Below are positions 47,201-59,140 of a stretch of DNA of 64,000 nt, one piece after another. A program made the position numbers and the translations under genes. The notes below the pieces were generated by a model. It made no database searches and was not told where the DNA came from. It saw only the letters and a list, made by a program, of their open reading frames with translations. The DNA is taken from the NCBI GenBank assembly GCA_027625915.1, contig JANTQA010000072.1:186001-250000 (forward strand). The letters run 5' to 3'. The stretch is from Anaeramoeba flamelloides. Lineage: Eukaryota > Metamonada > Anaeramoebidae. The stretch's first letter is position 1. Every line of letters starts with the position of its first letter.

Positions 47201-50200
47201 AATAGAAATTTAGATGACAAGATTAAAAAATTAAAAAAGGAAAATAAAAATTACTTAGAAACATCTATATCAAGTGTATATGATCAAGAACAAGAAATGG
47301 TTTCAAGAGAACAATTAGAATTAATTAATTTAGGAATTAAAAGTTACGTAAGTCAAGTAGAAAGTTTAACTGAAAATAACCAACAATTACTTAAAAAATT
47401 AAAACAATGCTATATAGATCATGATGAATTAAAAAGAGCTAACAGAGAATTGGAAAAGGAAAAAAGAGAATTAGAAAATAATAATAATGAGAATGAAGAA
47501 TTAAAGAATGAGAATGAAGAATTAACGAATAAAAACGCTGAACTTCAAAACTTATTAAAGAAAAACAATCAAACCTTTCAAAAAAAAAATAAAGAGCATT
47601 TACAAGAACAAAAAAATGAGTTAAATAAATTTAAAAAAGAACTTGAAGAAAAAAATCAAGAAATAGAAGAATTAAGAATTGAAGATCAAAGAAATAAAAT
47701 TTTAATAAAAAAATTACAAAATGAGGCAAAGGAAAAAGAAGACAAAAAAGAAAAAGAAAAAGAAGAAGAAAGGGAAAAAGAAGAGGCCAACGAAACAGAA
47801 AAGGAAAAGGAATTACAAAATGGAAAAGAAAAAGAAAATGAAAAAGAAAATGAAGAATTAATTAAAGCAAACAAAAAGTTAAATAATGAGAATAAAAAAT
47901 TAAAAGAACAATTGACAAATTTAGAAAAGAAGAAAAAAGAAAAAACTGTTTTACAAAATCAAATTATTAAAGATTTAGAAACAGAAAATGAAGAGTTTAG
48001 AATGGAAAATGAAGAGCTTCGAAATGAAAATGAAGAATTTGATAATGGAAATGAAATAGAAAAAGAAAATGAAGAATTAATTAAATCAAACAAAAACTTG
48101 AATAATGAGAATAAAAAATTAAAAGAACAATTGATAAATTTAGAAAAAAAGAAAAAAGAAAAAACTGTTTTACAAAATCAAATAATTAAAGATTTAGAAA
48201 CAGAAAATGAAGAGTTTAGAATGGAAAATGAAGAGCTTCGAAATGAAAATGAAGAATTTGATAATGAAAATGAAATAGAAAAAGAAAATGAAGAATTAAT
48301 TAAATCAAACAAAAACTTGAATAATGAGAATAAAAAATTAAAAGAACAATTGATAAATTTAGAAAAAAAGAAAAATGAAAAAGCTGTTTTACAAAATCAA
48401 ATAATTAAAGATTTAGAAACAGAAAATGAAGAGTTTAGAATGGAAAATGAAGAGCTTCGAAATGAAAATGAAGGATTTGATAATGGAAATGACGAAATTA
48501 AAAATAAAAATGAAAAATTGAAAAAAAAAAAATGCCTTATTAAAAATTGAAAATGCAAAATTGAAAAAACAAAATCAAGAATTGAAAAATGAAAATGAAA
48601 AGTTACACACAGATTTGGAAAAAACTAAAAAAATAAAAAATCAACAAAAAAAGCAATTGGATGATTTTAATAAACAATTCAAAGAAATTTTAGAGATCCA
48701 AAAGAAACAAAAAAATAATGCTCAATTAGAAAAGCAAAACAAAGAATTAATTGATAAAATGGAAGAATTAAAAATTAAATTCGAACAAGAAAAAAAAAAA
48801 ACGCAGACACGAGGAAATCTTTTAAATGATTATGAAAAGGAATTAAAAGGCATTATCGCAAAATCTCAAGAAGATTCAAACGAAATTAAAAAATTAAAAA
48901 AGCAATTAAAAAATAGTGTAATTATATTACAAGATAAGGAAAGCAAAATACAAGAAAAAGAAAATGAAATAACTGAGCTCGAAAATGAATTACAAGAAAA
49001 GGAACAAGAACTTACGGGTAAGGAAAAGGAAATGGAAGAACTGGAATTTCAATTAGAGGGGAAAGAAGAATTGGAGAATTTAAATGAACAGATGAGACAA
49101 GAAGTAGAATTACAAAAAAAGGAAATTGAAAGACTGAATGATGAAATTGATCAAATAATATTGGAAAGAAATGAAGATATTTCAAAATTAAATGAAATGA
49201 ATAATGGTCTTGAAAATTATAAAGAATTATTAATTGGCGAAGAAGAAAAAAATCAAAAACTAATTAAACAAAATGATCAATTATTAAAAAAAATTAAATT
49301 ATTTGAAACCACCATTGATAATTTTAAACAATTAATTAAGGCAAACGAAGAATTAGAAAAGGCAAATAATTTGCTTTTAAATAAATTAGAAAAATCGCAA
49401 TTTAAAATTAAAAATTTACAAAAGCGATTAGAGGATGCATTAATTGATTTAGAAACCTCTAATAATTTATTAGAATCTTCACAGCAAAATTGTCAAGAAT
49501 TACAGAATGAAAATAATGAAACGAAAAGACAAGAATCGATCTTGCGAAATAATAATAATCAATTACAAGAAGAAAATGAAAAACTTGGAAAGGATAATTT
49601 TCTTTTAGCGAAGGGGAAAGGAATTTTGGAAAAGGAGATGAATCGAAAAAAGGAAATTAACCAAAAGCTATTTGAGGATTTAAAAAATGCTCATGAGGAA
49701 TCCCAAAATCTTTATAATCAAATCATGACCTTCCAAAAAGAAAATAAGGATTTAAAAGATAAAATGTCAAAACTAAATGGGGATGGGAGCAATAATAAAA
49801 AACCAAATTTGCGTCAAAATGAAAAGCAATTATTAGAAACACAAATTAATTTAGATCAAATCGAAATTGAAATGAATGCTAAAAACGAAGAAAACGAATT
49901 GCTCAAGCAGATCTTTAATAGATTCAAAGAAAGTAGTAAAAAAAATAATGCACAATTAAAAAAAAAAATTAATAGTTTAGAGCTGCAGTTAAAAGAAATG
50001 CAACGAGAAAATGAGCGTTTAATAAGCCAAAATAATCTTGAAAGGGAAAAGGTTCCTAACAATAGAGTATATAAAAATTCCTCTTTATATCAATTAAGGC
50101 AATATAAGGAAATGGAAGAACAAGTATTAAAGGAAATGATCCTAAATCGACAAACCGATGGTAAGCGTGTTGCAATGGAGATTATTAAATCAATAATAGA

Positions 50201-50615
50201 TCTAAATCTTAAAAAGTCAAAGAGGGGTACGCCCAACAAAAAGAAACGCAATACCAAATATTATATTTCACAAAGCCAAAGGAAAAAAACCATTAAGAGG
50301 GGCACACAAAAACGAAATCTCTTTTTGACACCAAATATTATTAATACTCAAAATAAGAGAGATCTGTCAAACGATAAGGAATTTTATGAGGCGCAAAGAG
50401 CTTCAAAGCTTTTGTCCAATAAATTAAATAAAGAAAGAGAAAAGGAATTAAGAGCAAAAAGAGCCTATGAAGAAAAAAGGCAAAAAATACTTGAGGAAAA
50501 CAGGAAAAAAAAAATTGCCTTTAGAAACAAAATTAAAAACATGAATAGAAATTTCCAACAATTACAAAATGAATTAGATGAAGCAGAATTTAAAGATGAA
50601 CAAATAAAATTTTAA
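43965..50615 (+). CDS. Giant coiled-coil protein, about 1,387 residues, long first intron
   Basis: Exon 1 (43965-44189) encodes 75 acidic, Ser-rich residues (MSQKFHVLTSSSEQSNEDQD ... LDQILKNLTNM), ending in a GTAAAG donor. Exon 2 begins at 46676 after ATTAATAG with KKSCDEQPTEGNFKSLIDYY and keeps phase 0. The frame is then open to 48550, shifts inside a 12-A run (48521-48532) and continues to 50615; losing one A gives KNALLKIENAKLKKQNQELK without a break, so I treat it as one protein. Nearly all of it is Lys/Glu/Asn coiled coil, including three near-identical 73-residue tandem units (47843-48499). The C-terminal 150 residues are basic and less repetitive (KKSKRGTPNKKKRNTKYY, ..., DEAEFKDEQIKF). 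No named domain is seen. The link of exon 1 to exon 2 rests on phase, splice sites and the lack of any alternative. Confidence 0.7.
44544..44770. mobile_element. CTG...CAG-ended TA element in the long intron
   Basis: It matches 41857-42080 along its length: CTATTTGTTGAAAAATAAAT at the left, GCAATTAACAG and TA at the right, with ATTAATTTCCCTTTTAAAAT inside. It lies in intron 1 of the giant coiled-coil gene. A run of about 30 A sits upstream at 44234-44265. Confidence 0.75.
45000..45720 (+). repeat. Diverged dispersed repeat, copy 2 (in intron)
   Basis: It corresponds block by block to 5050-5830 (TTCTTAAAAATTGAAACA, ATTATGATCCTCAATTGAAG, ATATGATTTCTCTACAATC, TTTTTACCAAGTAAC). It lies wholly in intron 1 of the giant coiled-coil gene. 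Confidence 0.5.
47843..48499 (+). repeat. Three tandem 219-bp coding repeats
   Basis: Units start at 47843, 48062 and 48281. Each reads KENEELIK(A/S)NK and continues through EEFRMENEELRNENE. Units two and three differ by only a handful of bases, including silent sites, so the duplication is recent. Confidence 0.9.
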
Positions 50616-52795
50616 ACCTTTTATTTATTCATTTTAATATGGACGAAATTGATAAAAATTTTATTGTTTTTATTGTTTGATTATATACTCTTTTCTTAAT
50701 CTATTTTTTTTTTTTTTTTTTTTTCAGATACTATCTTGATGACTTTTTTATTTTTTTTGTTATTTATTTTCTTTTCTTTTCTTTTTCTTTTTTATTTTTT
50801 TTCTTTTTTTTTCTTTTCTTTTAAATTTAATAAATTTTCCGTTTTTTATTAATTGTTCACCACTTAAAATAAATGAAATTATTTTTTGAAAATCATTTTT
50901 TTTATTTTGATCACATACACAAATTTGATTTTTTTTTTTTAAATTTCAATATTGAAAATTATTATATGTCCTTAATATAAAAAAGCACTATTTTTTTCTG
51001 ATTAATATTTTTCGAAATCTAGCTTTAGAATTTAATTCAATTAGCCACTGGGATAAAATTTTTTAGAATAAAAACACTCTCAACTTTTGAATATCTAAAT
51101 TATTTTTTGAAATTACTGTGCACTTTTTTATTTTTTTTTTTGAAAAATTGGGGTTGAGAAAATTATGAAATCAAAGAATAAGTTAAAATATTAAATTAGG
51201 TTATTTTCCAGAGAGTTTATCTTTTTTAATTAACTTTTGTTTTTAATTTTACCATTTAAAGTTTAAAAAAACATTTGAAGACCAAATTAGTCCCTTTTGT
51301 GAAAAGAAAATTCCTATAATTTACAATTTGTTTTAGTAAATGAGTTATAATAAGATATTTTGTATCTACATATATATATAATTTCAACTTTGAATCCAAT
51401 CATTAAGGTAATAAATGTTTTCAAGAAGATGTTAAATGTAAACTTTATTGATATTTATTTTTTCATTTAGTTTTTTTAATTTTTTTAATTGAAGCGATTT
51501 GTTCAGTTTTCCATTTTTAGTGTGATTTTGGGTTGTGGGGGCATTTTACTCGGGAAAAGCGTATTTCCATTGAGTGTAGGTGTAAATCCATTCAAATTCT
51601 ATTTTTTTATGTTTTATATGGTAGATTTCATGTTCAAAAACAATGAAAACAGTTTAATTATATCGTTTTTAATCCTCAAAAAAAAAAAAAAATTATCAGG
51701 GATATTTTCAGTTAAAAACTCTTCAATTTATATGTACTTTTAAAACTGGGAAAAAGAATCAATTTTTTAAAAAAAAATTCTTTATTCGGGTGACTCAAAA
51801 GAAGGTCAATATTTCACTTTTTTATTAATTCCAAATTACATCAAAGATTCATGTTTTTTTAACATTCAAACTCGCCTTAATATGATTAAAACTGATCCAT
51901 TAAACATGAATGATACAGTTGTTCCAAGGCTACCTTGAAATTTTTTCAATATAAAAATTTGATGTTGATATAGATTTTTAAATCGAAAAATACGAGAATA
52001 AGAAAACTTATATTGAAAATATTTTTTCATAAAGGATTTGATATGAAAAATATTCTTCTAATGTGATCGAAAAATAAATTAATTTTTTGAGGAAATTTTA
52101 TGTCGTTTCTTAATGAATTTTTGATGTTTAAAGTCATTTTAGGCTCTGAAAATTTATTTTTTGAAAATCAGAAAAAACTCTTGAATATTAGTTCATTTCG
52201 GAATTTTTTATTTTCAATATGAGTTTTATTATTCTCATATTGAACTTTTTAAAAATGTATATCAAAATCAAAATTTGATATTGATAAATTTTCAAGGTAG
52301 CTTTGGATTGACTGTAATAATTCGTCTAATTCATAAAGGAATTTTATTCGTTTAGACTCAAGATAACAATATGTTCTGAAATAATCTGAATTTCGAATTT
52401 TTAAAGGATATTTATAAAATAGAAACTGTAAAAATAGAAAATATATTAAATGTTGTGGAAAAAAAGTGAAACACAATTTTTCATTGGGAACCTTAATAGT
52501 ACTAAAAACGGAAAGTAAAATCAATAAAAAGAAGAAACCAATTTACTTTAAATAATAACCCATTGTATTATTTTCAATCAAACCAACAAACATAATTTAA
52601 ATCTACTTTTTATTTCTTGATATAGAAATTGTTGAGTGGTTTTGTAAATCTCAAAAATATTTGAATTTTTTCATCCAATTTTTAATAATCGTTCAATCAA
52701 AGAAAAATTCTTATCATAAGATTGTATTAAAAAACTGTTATTGTGTTGAATCCTCCGATTTTTTCTTTATTTATTTTTTCTTTTATTAATTGATC
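50616..52795. other. Spacer downstream of the giant coiled-coil gene
   Basis: It starts with T-rich 3' flank (50700-50830). A GC-richer segment at about 51515-51640 gives VILGCGGILLGKSVFPLSVG in one frame after a TTTTTAG site and could be an isolated exon, but nothing pairs with it. No other signal was found. Confidence 0.35.
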
Positions 52796-54104
52796 CACAA
52801 GAGTAAATATGGAATGTTGTAAAAAATAGAGTTTTTACAATTGAGGGATAAATAAAGAGTTCTATGCAATTATCCACAATTTGGTAATCGTAAAAGAAAT
52901 CTCCGTTTTTGTTTTTGCGTATCAAATGGATTTTCAATATAAAATCGTTTGGTAAATACCAATACATTGTTTGAAAAATGATTTTTTTAAGGTGCTAGTC
53001 TCTATTAATTTTTTTTTTGACCAATAACTAAATAAGAAATCCTTATCTTGAAATATGTTTAATATTGAAAATAGAAGGTTTTTTTCAATGATAGAACTTT
53101 TCCTTCTTGTTTTTTTAAAATTTTGCACTTCTGTCAAAAAAAGTGACTTTTAAAAATTTTTTTTTGAAAATAGATCTTTAAGGATGAGAATTTTTTTATT
53201 AATTTTGGATTTAATTATTTTCTCAAAAATAATATTTATTCTCATTTTTAAAAACGAAAAAATAATTTAAAACTAGTGAATATTTTCTCTTTCACTTCTG
53301 TTTATCCAACTTGAATCTATAAAGAACTCAATTTCTTTTATCAATAATTACTTTTTTAAAAAATAGTTCTTATTCTTTTCATTGATTTTTTTTGACTCTG
53401 ACAAAAACTTTTGGGATGATAATTTGGGAACACTTAAAAAAACTTCAAATTCAACAAAAACAAAAGAATGTAAACTGAAAAAGTAGATTCATGAAAAAAA
53501 AAAGAATGGTACAAGAAAAGAAAGAAAATCGATTATTAAGAGTAAAGCATATATTGTATATTTTTTTTGAAACAAACTGTTTTTTCATGCAAATCCAAAA
53601 AAACCTTTTCAGGTTTATTTTTCAAACTATTTTTTGTAGGTCTTCCACAAACCTAACAAGGTTTTGATATCTTGCTCATATTTTTTTATTATTTTTTGTA
53701 TTTTTGTGAAAAGTTGAAAAAAAGCAACTTTCAAAAAAGGGAAAAAATTGAAAAATTTTTTATTTCTAAAAAAGCAATAACTAAATTTAATGAATGTCAT
53801 TTAGCAAGATTTTATTACTATACAAAGAAGTTTTTCACTTTGATTTCAAATCTAAGTAATTGTCAAAAAAATTCTAAATCTCTATTAAATTTACCTAAAA
53901 AAATCTAATATAGACGAGTCCCTTAAAAAATTAAACGATGGTATTTACCAAACATTTTTTTAGTTAAAATTATTATTAGTTTATTAAGATAATCAGATAT
54001 TATATTTATTATAATAAAATTGTGGGTAATTGCATAGAACTCTTTATTTATCCCTAAAATTGTAAAAACTCTATTTTTTGCAACATTCCATATTTACTCT
54101 TGTG
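52796..54104. mobile_element. 1.3 kb element with about 90-bp inverted ends
   Basis: The left end reads CACAAGAGTAAATATGGAAT and then GTTGTAAAAAATAGAG. The right end, read in reverse, is the same for about 90 bp with only a few mismatches, through to CCACAATTT. Such similarity means recent activity or recent duplication. Interior frames (52934-53137 minus, 53672-53908 plus) are short and show no transposase, so it is non-autonomous or decayed. No clear target duplication was seen, and the superfamily is not assigned. Confidence 0.8.
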
Positions 54105-54571
54105 TCTTGCTTTTCATTTCCAGGTTCTATTAAGGTTCCCAATTAAAAATCATTTTGAACTTTTTTTCCAGAACAATAATCTAATCCGAAGGATGGAAAA
54201 ATGATTTGTTTTTGTTTTTGGGAAAAATTTGTCAGGCTATATTTAGGTTTTTAATTTTTTCAGAATCCCTCATCAATTTTATTTCAGATCAAGTTTAAAC
54301 AAAAAGAAAACTCGAAAGAACGGTTTGGTCAACAACTTTCAAAATTTCCATAATCTCTGTCAACCCTAAAATGACCAGACAAAAAAAAATTGTTGATTTT
54401 CAGAGTGTGATACAAAAAATTTTTGATTTGTTGAAAATAAATTAGTTCATTTTTTCACGAGCAAGCCATTAGAAAAAAATTATTCTCACAAATCATTTGG
54501 TTCATTCTTTTTTCAATTTAGACTTAAATATCTGAATAATAAATAAGTCCTTTTGGCTACTGGTTTTTGAA

Positions 54572-54829
54572 TACTATTATTTTCCAATTAAAAAACGAAA
54601 ATTTTTATTTCAATTCCCAAAATATTTTTCTAGTTTATAAGTTTGGTTCACATTCTGAAATATTTTGCTAGTCATTTAGAAATGATATTTTTAGACAAGA
54701 AATTAACCTTCCTTCATGAACTAGAAGTCAAAGTTTTTACTCTGCTAATTTGGTTGTAACAGTAATAATTAATATACATTTTGGAAATTGAAATAAAAAC
54801 TTTCATTTATAAATTGGGAAATAACAGTA
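54572..54829. mobile_element. TA element of the TTATTTTCCAATTA family, best copy
   Basis: TA, CTATTATTTTCCAATTAAAA at the left, AAATTGGGAAATAACAG and TA at the right. The interior is nearly identical to the copy in PDCD5 intron 2 over CTTCATGAACTAGAAGTCAA. Confidence 0.75.
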
Positions 54830-54990
54830 ATAACTGGGAAAAAATTTTCTCCTCATTTTCCGTTTTTTTATTTGTGCAAATAGGAATTTTTCCAATTAAG
54901 TAGAATACCATTTGTATTATCTACTGTTATTTGGAATTTTAAATGGGAAAAATTTTCACTTCATTTTCCTTTTGTTTTTTTACGAATAAA
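54828..54990. mobile_element. Related TA element, partial, abutting
   Basis: It begins at the TA that closes the previous element (AACTGGGAAAAAATTTTC). It contains a second terminus-like block, TACTGTTATTTGGAATTTTA, at 54920. The extent is uncertain. Confidence 0.4.
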
Positions 54991-55329
54991 TTTGCAAAGA
55001 AAGAGATTGCGATTTGTGTGAACTCTATTTATCGACTGTTTGTTTTATTTTATATCTTGTAAGCACATTGGGTAAGAGAAGAAAAATAAATGAAGGAATA
55101 TTTCATATTGGAAAATAGATAATCAGCTAAAAGTTTCTCTCATTTATTATTTCAAAAGCCAACAAATTAAATGAGAAGAAAAAAAAAGTCGTATTTGTTC
55201 TTGAATTTATTTGTTTTGGATTTATTTGGGGCTCTACTAAGAATTTGTCTTGGAAAAAATATTTTACCTTTGGAAATAACAAAACAAAGTCAAAAAATAA
55301 TAAAAAAATTAAGTTGAGTTTTTTATAAA

Positions 55330-55378
55330 TTATGTTTTTTTTATTTTTTTTTATTTTTTTTTATTTTTTTTTTATTGT
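55330..55378. repeat. T-rich microsatellite
   Basis: Four to five units of about ten T separated by single A. Confidence 0.75.
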
Positions 55379-55573
55379 AGTAATAAGTAAAGAAAAGCAA
55401 TCAGCTATAAAGATTTTTTGAATAATTTGTTTTTTTTTTTTCATTTATGCAAGTTGAAAAAAACCAACATAAAGGCGATTGACAAAAAAGAAAAAAAAAA
55501 AATTAAGCAAATCTCAAAACTTCAATTAAAGAGCCAACCTCAAAACAGTTGTAGTTTGGAATTGGTTCGTTCC

Positions 55574-55940
55574 TTACAAGATCCCACAACCACTTCCTTT
55601 TTTCTTTGGTTGTTTTGTCCATGGGTTTTTGTCTTGATCAAAGTTTGGAGAAAGTGGATCTTCAATAGAATTTGTATAGTTAATTATACTTTTACGGCAA
55701 AGATAAATTTTGATCCGTACAGTTATTAAGAAATATTATTATGTTTGAAAAGAAAAAATAACAAAAAAAAAAAAAAAAGATAAGCAAAAATCAATAAAAA
55801 TAATAAACAAGTAAAGAAAAAAAAGAAAAAAAAAAAAACCTTTGAGAAGCTTCCTCGCCAACATTTTCTTTATTTTCATTCAATTGACTTTGTACCTTCT
55901 TAATCTTTTTTTCATACATTTTGAGTTCCTTTTCAGTCAT
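55574..55940 (-). CDS. Heterotrimeric G-protein gamma subunit
   Basis: G-gamma pairs with G-beta and anchors it to membranes through a prenylated C-terminus. Exon 1 (55940-55840) encodes MTEKELKMYEKKIKKVQSQL and NENKENVGEEASQ, the first helix. Downstream the frame reads RIKIYLCRKSIINY, then EDPLSPNFDQDKNPWT and KKKGSGCGIL. That is the GGL pattern RIK(V/I)xxxxxxLxxY...DPL...NPF/W and a CAAX box, CGIL, whose final Leu predicts geranylgeranylation. Homology needs exon 2 to start near 55716, giving 80 residues, but no AG lies there. The first AG (55691-55690) gives an in-phase canonical splice that drops nine residues (RIKIYLCRK) from the conserved helix. The family call is firm; the junction is open. 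Confidence 0.82.
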
Positions 55941-56190
55941 TTTTCGTTTGTTAATGAATATTGTATCGGATCACAGGTCTAGATTCTCAAAAAAAAGAAA
56001 GAGTGAAAAAATGATAGAATTTTGAGTTTTTCCTTTTTAAGAAATAAAAAATTTGTTAAAATCTCATTCCTTTCTTGATTTTTTTGTTCCTGAATACTTG
56101 TCAAATGAATTAGTAAATTTATAAAGGGAGTTTCCTTTTTGGAAAGGTGAAATTTTTTCTCATAAAGTTGAAGAATAGAAACCTTTTGTA

Positions 56191-56485
56191 ATGTTCAAAT
56201 TGTACTTGCTTTCTTTTCGAGAAAATGAGAAAAATTTGATTTCTCAACTTGAAAAATTTGTAAATTTACATTTAAATTTAAACTCAGATTATGAAGAAGG
56301 CAAACAAAGACAAACAATACCAAAGAACTGGAACGTTTATAAAAAGAAAGGTAAACATTCTACCATCAATTGCAAAATCGAATTTTTATTGTTGAGTCAC
56401 CAAAAATATCTTTGTCAAGAACATCAAACAATTATTTTTACTAGAACCCATATTTTTTTATCTTCTTGTTCCACACAACACTTAA
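56191..56485 (+). CDS. Possible two-exon small protein, 66 residues
   Basis: Exon 1 (56191-56350) encodes MFKLYLLSFRENEKNLISQL, EKFVNLHLNLNSDYEEGKQR and QTIPKNWNVYKKK, and ends in GTAAAC. A TTTTTACTAG acceptor at 56444 gives an in-phase second exon, EPIFFYLLVPHNT, and TAA. Read without splicing, the frame continues to 56490 (99 residues). Composition is coding-like. No family is recognised. Confidence 0.35.
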
Positions 56486-56490
56486 ATTAA

Positions 56491-58771
56491 GTATTCAATG
56501 TTAAGATTAATTTGAAAGTAAACTCATTGATATTTCGAGTAAGATTTAAATTAGGATACTAAATTTATAAAGATCCTGACTTTACATTTTAAATGAGGTC
56601 TGAACAAATTACGTTAAGACCGTTTTGTGAATTGAGAAGGTGGTCCTTATGGGTACTAGCAAAAATAAAAAAAATCTTCGAGTAAATTTAATTGAAAATT
56701 CAAAAAAATTTTATCGCATCTTGCAATTGAAAAATGAAGTATAAATTTTTTTATAAAAAAACCTAATTTTTTTTTAAAGAGATTTTCAGAAAAGGAATTA
56801 TTATTTTTAAAAAGTTTGAATAGTTTTTCTCATTTTTGAAAAAGTTCAAAATCCAACATATTTCTGAATTATTTATAAAAAAAAATATTTTCCTTGAAGA
56901 AGATTGAAATCTTATTGATTTTGAAGAAATGATATAAAAATGTATTTTTATAATAAAACCCTAAAGTTTTGAATAACTTAATGTAAAAAAACCACAATAT
57001 TTCATAAAAGTTACAATAAATTTGTGACTTGAAAAAAATATAAATTTTAGAAACAAAGAATAGTCCTAATATGTTTTTTCTTTTTGTTGAATAAAAAATA
57101 CTAGAGAAAAACAACCAAATAACCAGTTTAAAAATTCACCCATTATAATTTTTTAAAACCTGGAAAATTCAACATATAATCTAAAGAAACACTTTTTAAT
57201 TTGGTTATTTATAATCAATAATTAATAACAGAATCTCAATTTTTTCAAGATGGGTTATTAATAACCAATGATTAAATATCCCAATTGTCTTTATTATTAT
57301 TTCTCAATTTTTTAAAGAATTTCAAACATATAAAACTAATTTCAATAAATAATTCTAATAAAAAAATATTAAATAATATGATTAAATACTGGTTTTACAA
57401 GTAAAAAATCCTTACTTATGCTCCTGATATTAAAAAAAGAAATATTCTCCGATTTTTTTAAATTACTTGAAATTTAATAAAAATTTGTGAATAAAATATA
57501 CCATCAATTTTTTTAAATCTTTAAGGATATAAGATTTAATTTATTTTTATTTTATTTTTAGAAAAAGATTAAAAGTTTCAATGTTATTTGTTGTTACAGA
57601 TCCCCGTAAATTACTAATAGAGGGATTTCATCAAAATAAAAATGTTTAGCAATCATTTTTTCATTTTGTTTAATGTATATTCCCCCACCCTTGGGAGTGT
57701 TGAGTTATTGTATTATTTCAAGTTCACTTCTCAAAAAAATTTTTCATTTGGAAGAAATTGGATAAAAAAAAAAAAACATTTTTTGTCATCTTTACTTTTT
57801 CATACAGACTATTTTTTTCAATCTTTTTCAATCACAAGGAAAAAGAAAATAACAAAAAAAAATAAATACAAAAAATGGAATTTGTGGATTTTCAAGTGGA
57901 ACTTCTAATTTGAGAACATTTCAAACCTGTAAAAGCAAATGTAAAAAATATGTACAGAACAGCTCAAGGAATTATTATGAATTCAGAAAGTTTAAATGGA
58001 AAAAATTAAAATATTAAAATCAAACTTTGCACAATCTTTTAAGGTTAAAATTCTGAAAATTAAGAAAAAATGAGTTAATTTTACGCTTTTTCTACATGAA
58101 ATTCTCAGCGTGTAACTATTATTGGGATTGGAAAGCTTTTTCAAGGAGTTTTTTATACATTATTTCACCCCTTTCACCTCACAATGTCGTCCGTAAGGGG
58201 GTAACTACACTTTACATATTTTGAGTGCTACCATTTATGTGAAACTGAATCATTTAAATCATTTCTTAAACCAAATATATTGATGTTTTAATAAATACAA
58301 GAGTGTATCAGATATCGATAGTAAAATATATTTTTCGTACCAACAAAAAAACTGAAATCAAAAAAATTAAAAGATTTTTCTGAAAAAATAAAAAAAAATT
58401 ATTTATTTCTTGATCTTATATGTAAAATTTGATACTATCACTTCTTTTGGTTTAATTTTTAATTCTTTATGAAAGAACTTTTGTTTTATAAAATTTTTCA
58501 TTGACGTATTACTTTTTATTTCTAAAGAATTTCCAAAATGAATTTAAAAATCCTATTTTCCTTTTATTCATCTAAACCTAGTTTTATTCAGAAAAACGTT
58601 TTTTTTTTGAATTCTTCTTTAGATTTTGGCTTTATTGGTTGTGTTTATTTTATTTTATAATTAATTATTTCCAATTAAATTAAAAACTCTAAATAATTCT
58701 GAATCTTTTTTTTTCAATTTATTTCTAGCTTTTTCTTTTATTTTGGGTTGAATCTTTTGTAACTGTTTTTT
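56491..58771. other. AT-rich spacer
   Basis: A short frame at 56593-56688 (MRSEQITLRPFCELRRWSLW) looks protein-like but has no splice context. Otherwise only A/T runs and accidental frames are present. Confidence 0.35.
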
Positions 58772-59140
58772 TGATTCCTAGAATTCAACCACTTTATTTT
58801 AATTTTTGAAATAGTATTCTTTATTTTGGTTTTGTTTGATAAAAATATTGAAAAAAGAATTTTGAAAAGCAAATTTGTTAAAAATGTTTTGTAAATTAAA
58901 TATAAATAGTGGTGGGTCAGAAATTCAGTACTATAAATTGTTTGAGTTCCGACAATTCAATTATTTTTACTAATCTTTGAAGTAATATTCTTTGGTTTTG
59001 TTTATTTTGATAAAATTATTTGAAAAAAGAATAAAAGGAAAACAAATTTGTAAAAAAAAGTTTTTGTACAATAATAATAAATTAGTAATGGTGGTTAGAA
59101 ATCCAAAGTGATTACTTGTTTGTACTCGTCCAAGACAAAG
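58772..59140. repeat. Diverged tandem duplication, about 180 bp per unit
   Basis: Both units run through TAGTATTCTTTATTTTGGTT/TAATATTCTTTGGTTTTGTT, a GAAAAAAGAATTTTGAAAAG or GAAAAAAGAATAAAAGGAAA block, CAAATTTGT.AAAAA, and a (T)AGTGGTGGGTCAGAAAT or TGGTGGTTAGAAAT end. It is non-coding. Confidence 0.6.

Noticed and set aside
46918-47220. Antisense frames under the giant coiled-coil gene (also 47686-47874 and 49856-50062)
   Set aside because: They are Ser/Phe-rich mirrors of Glu/Lys codons with no independent start context.
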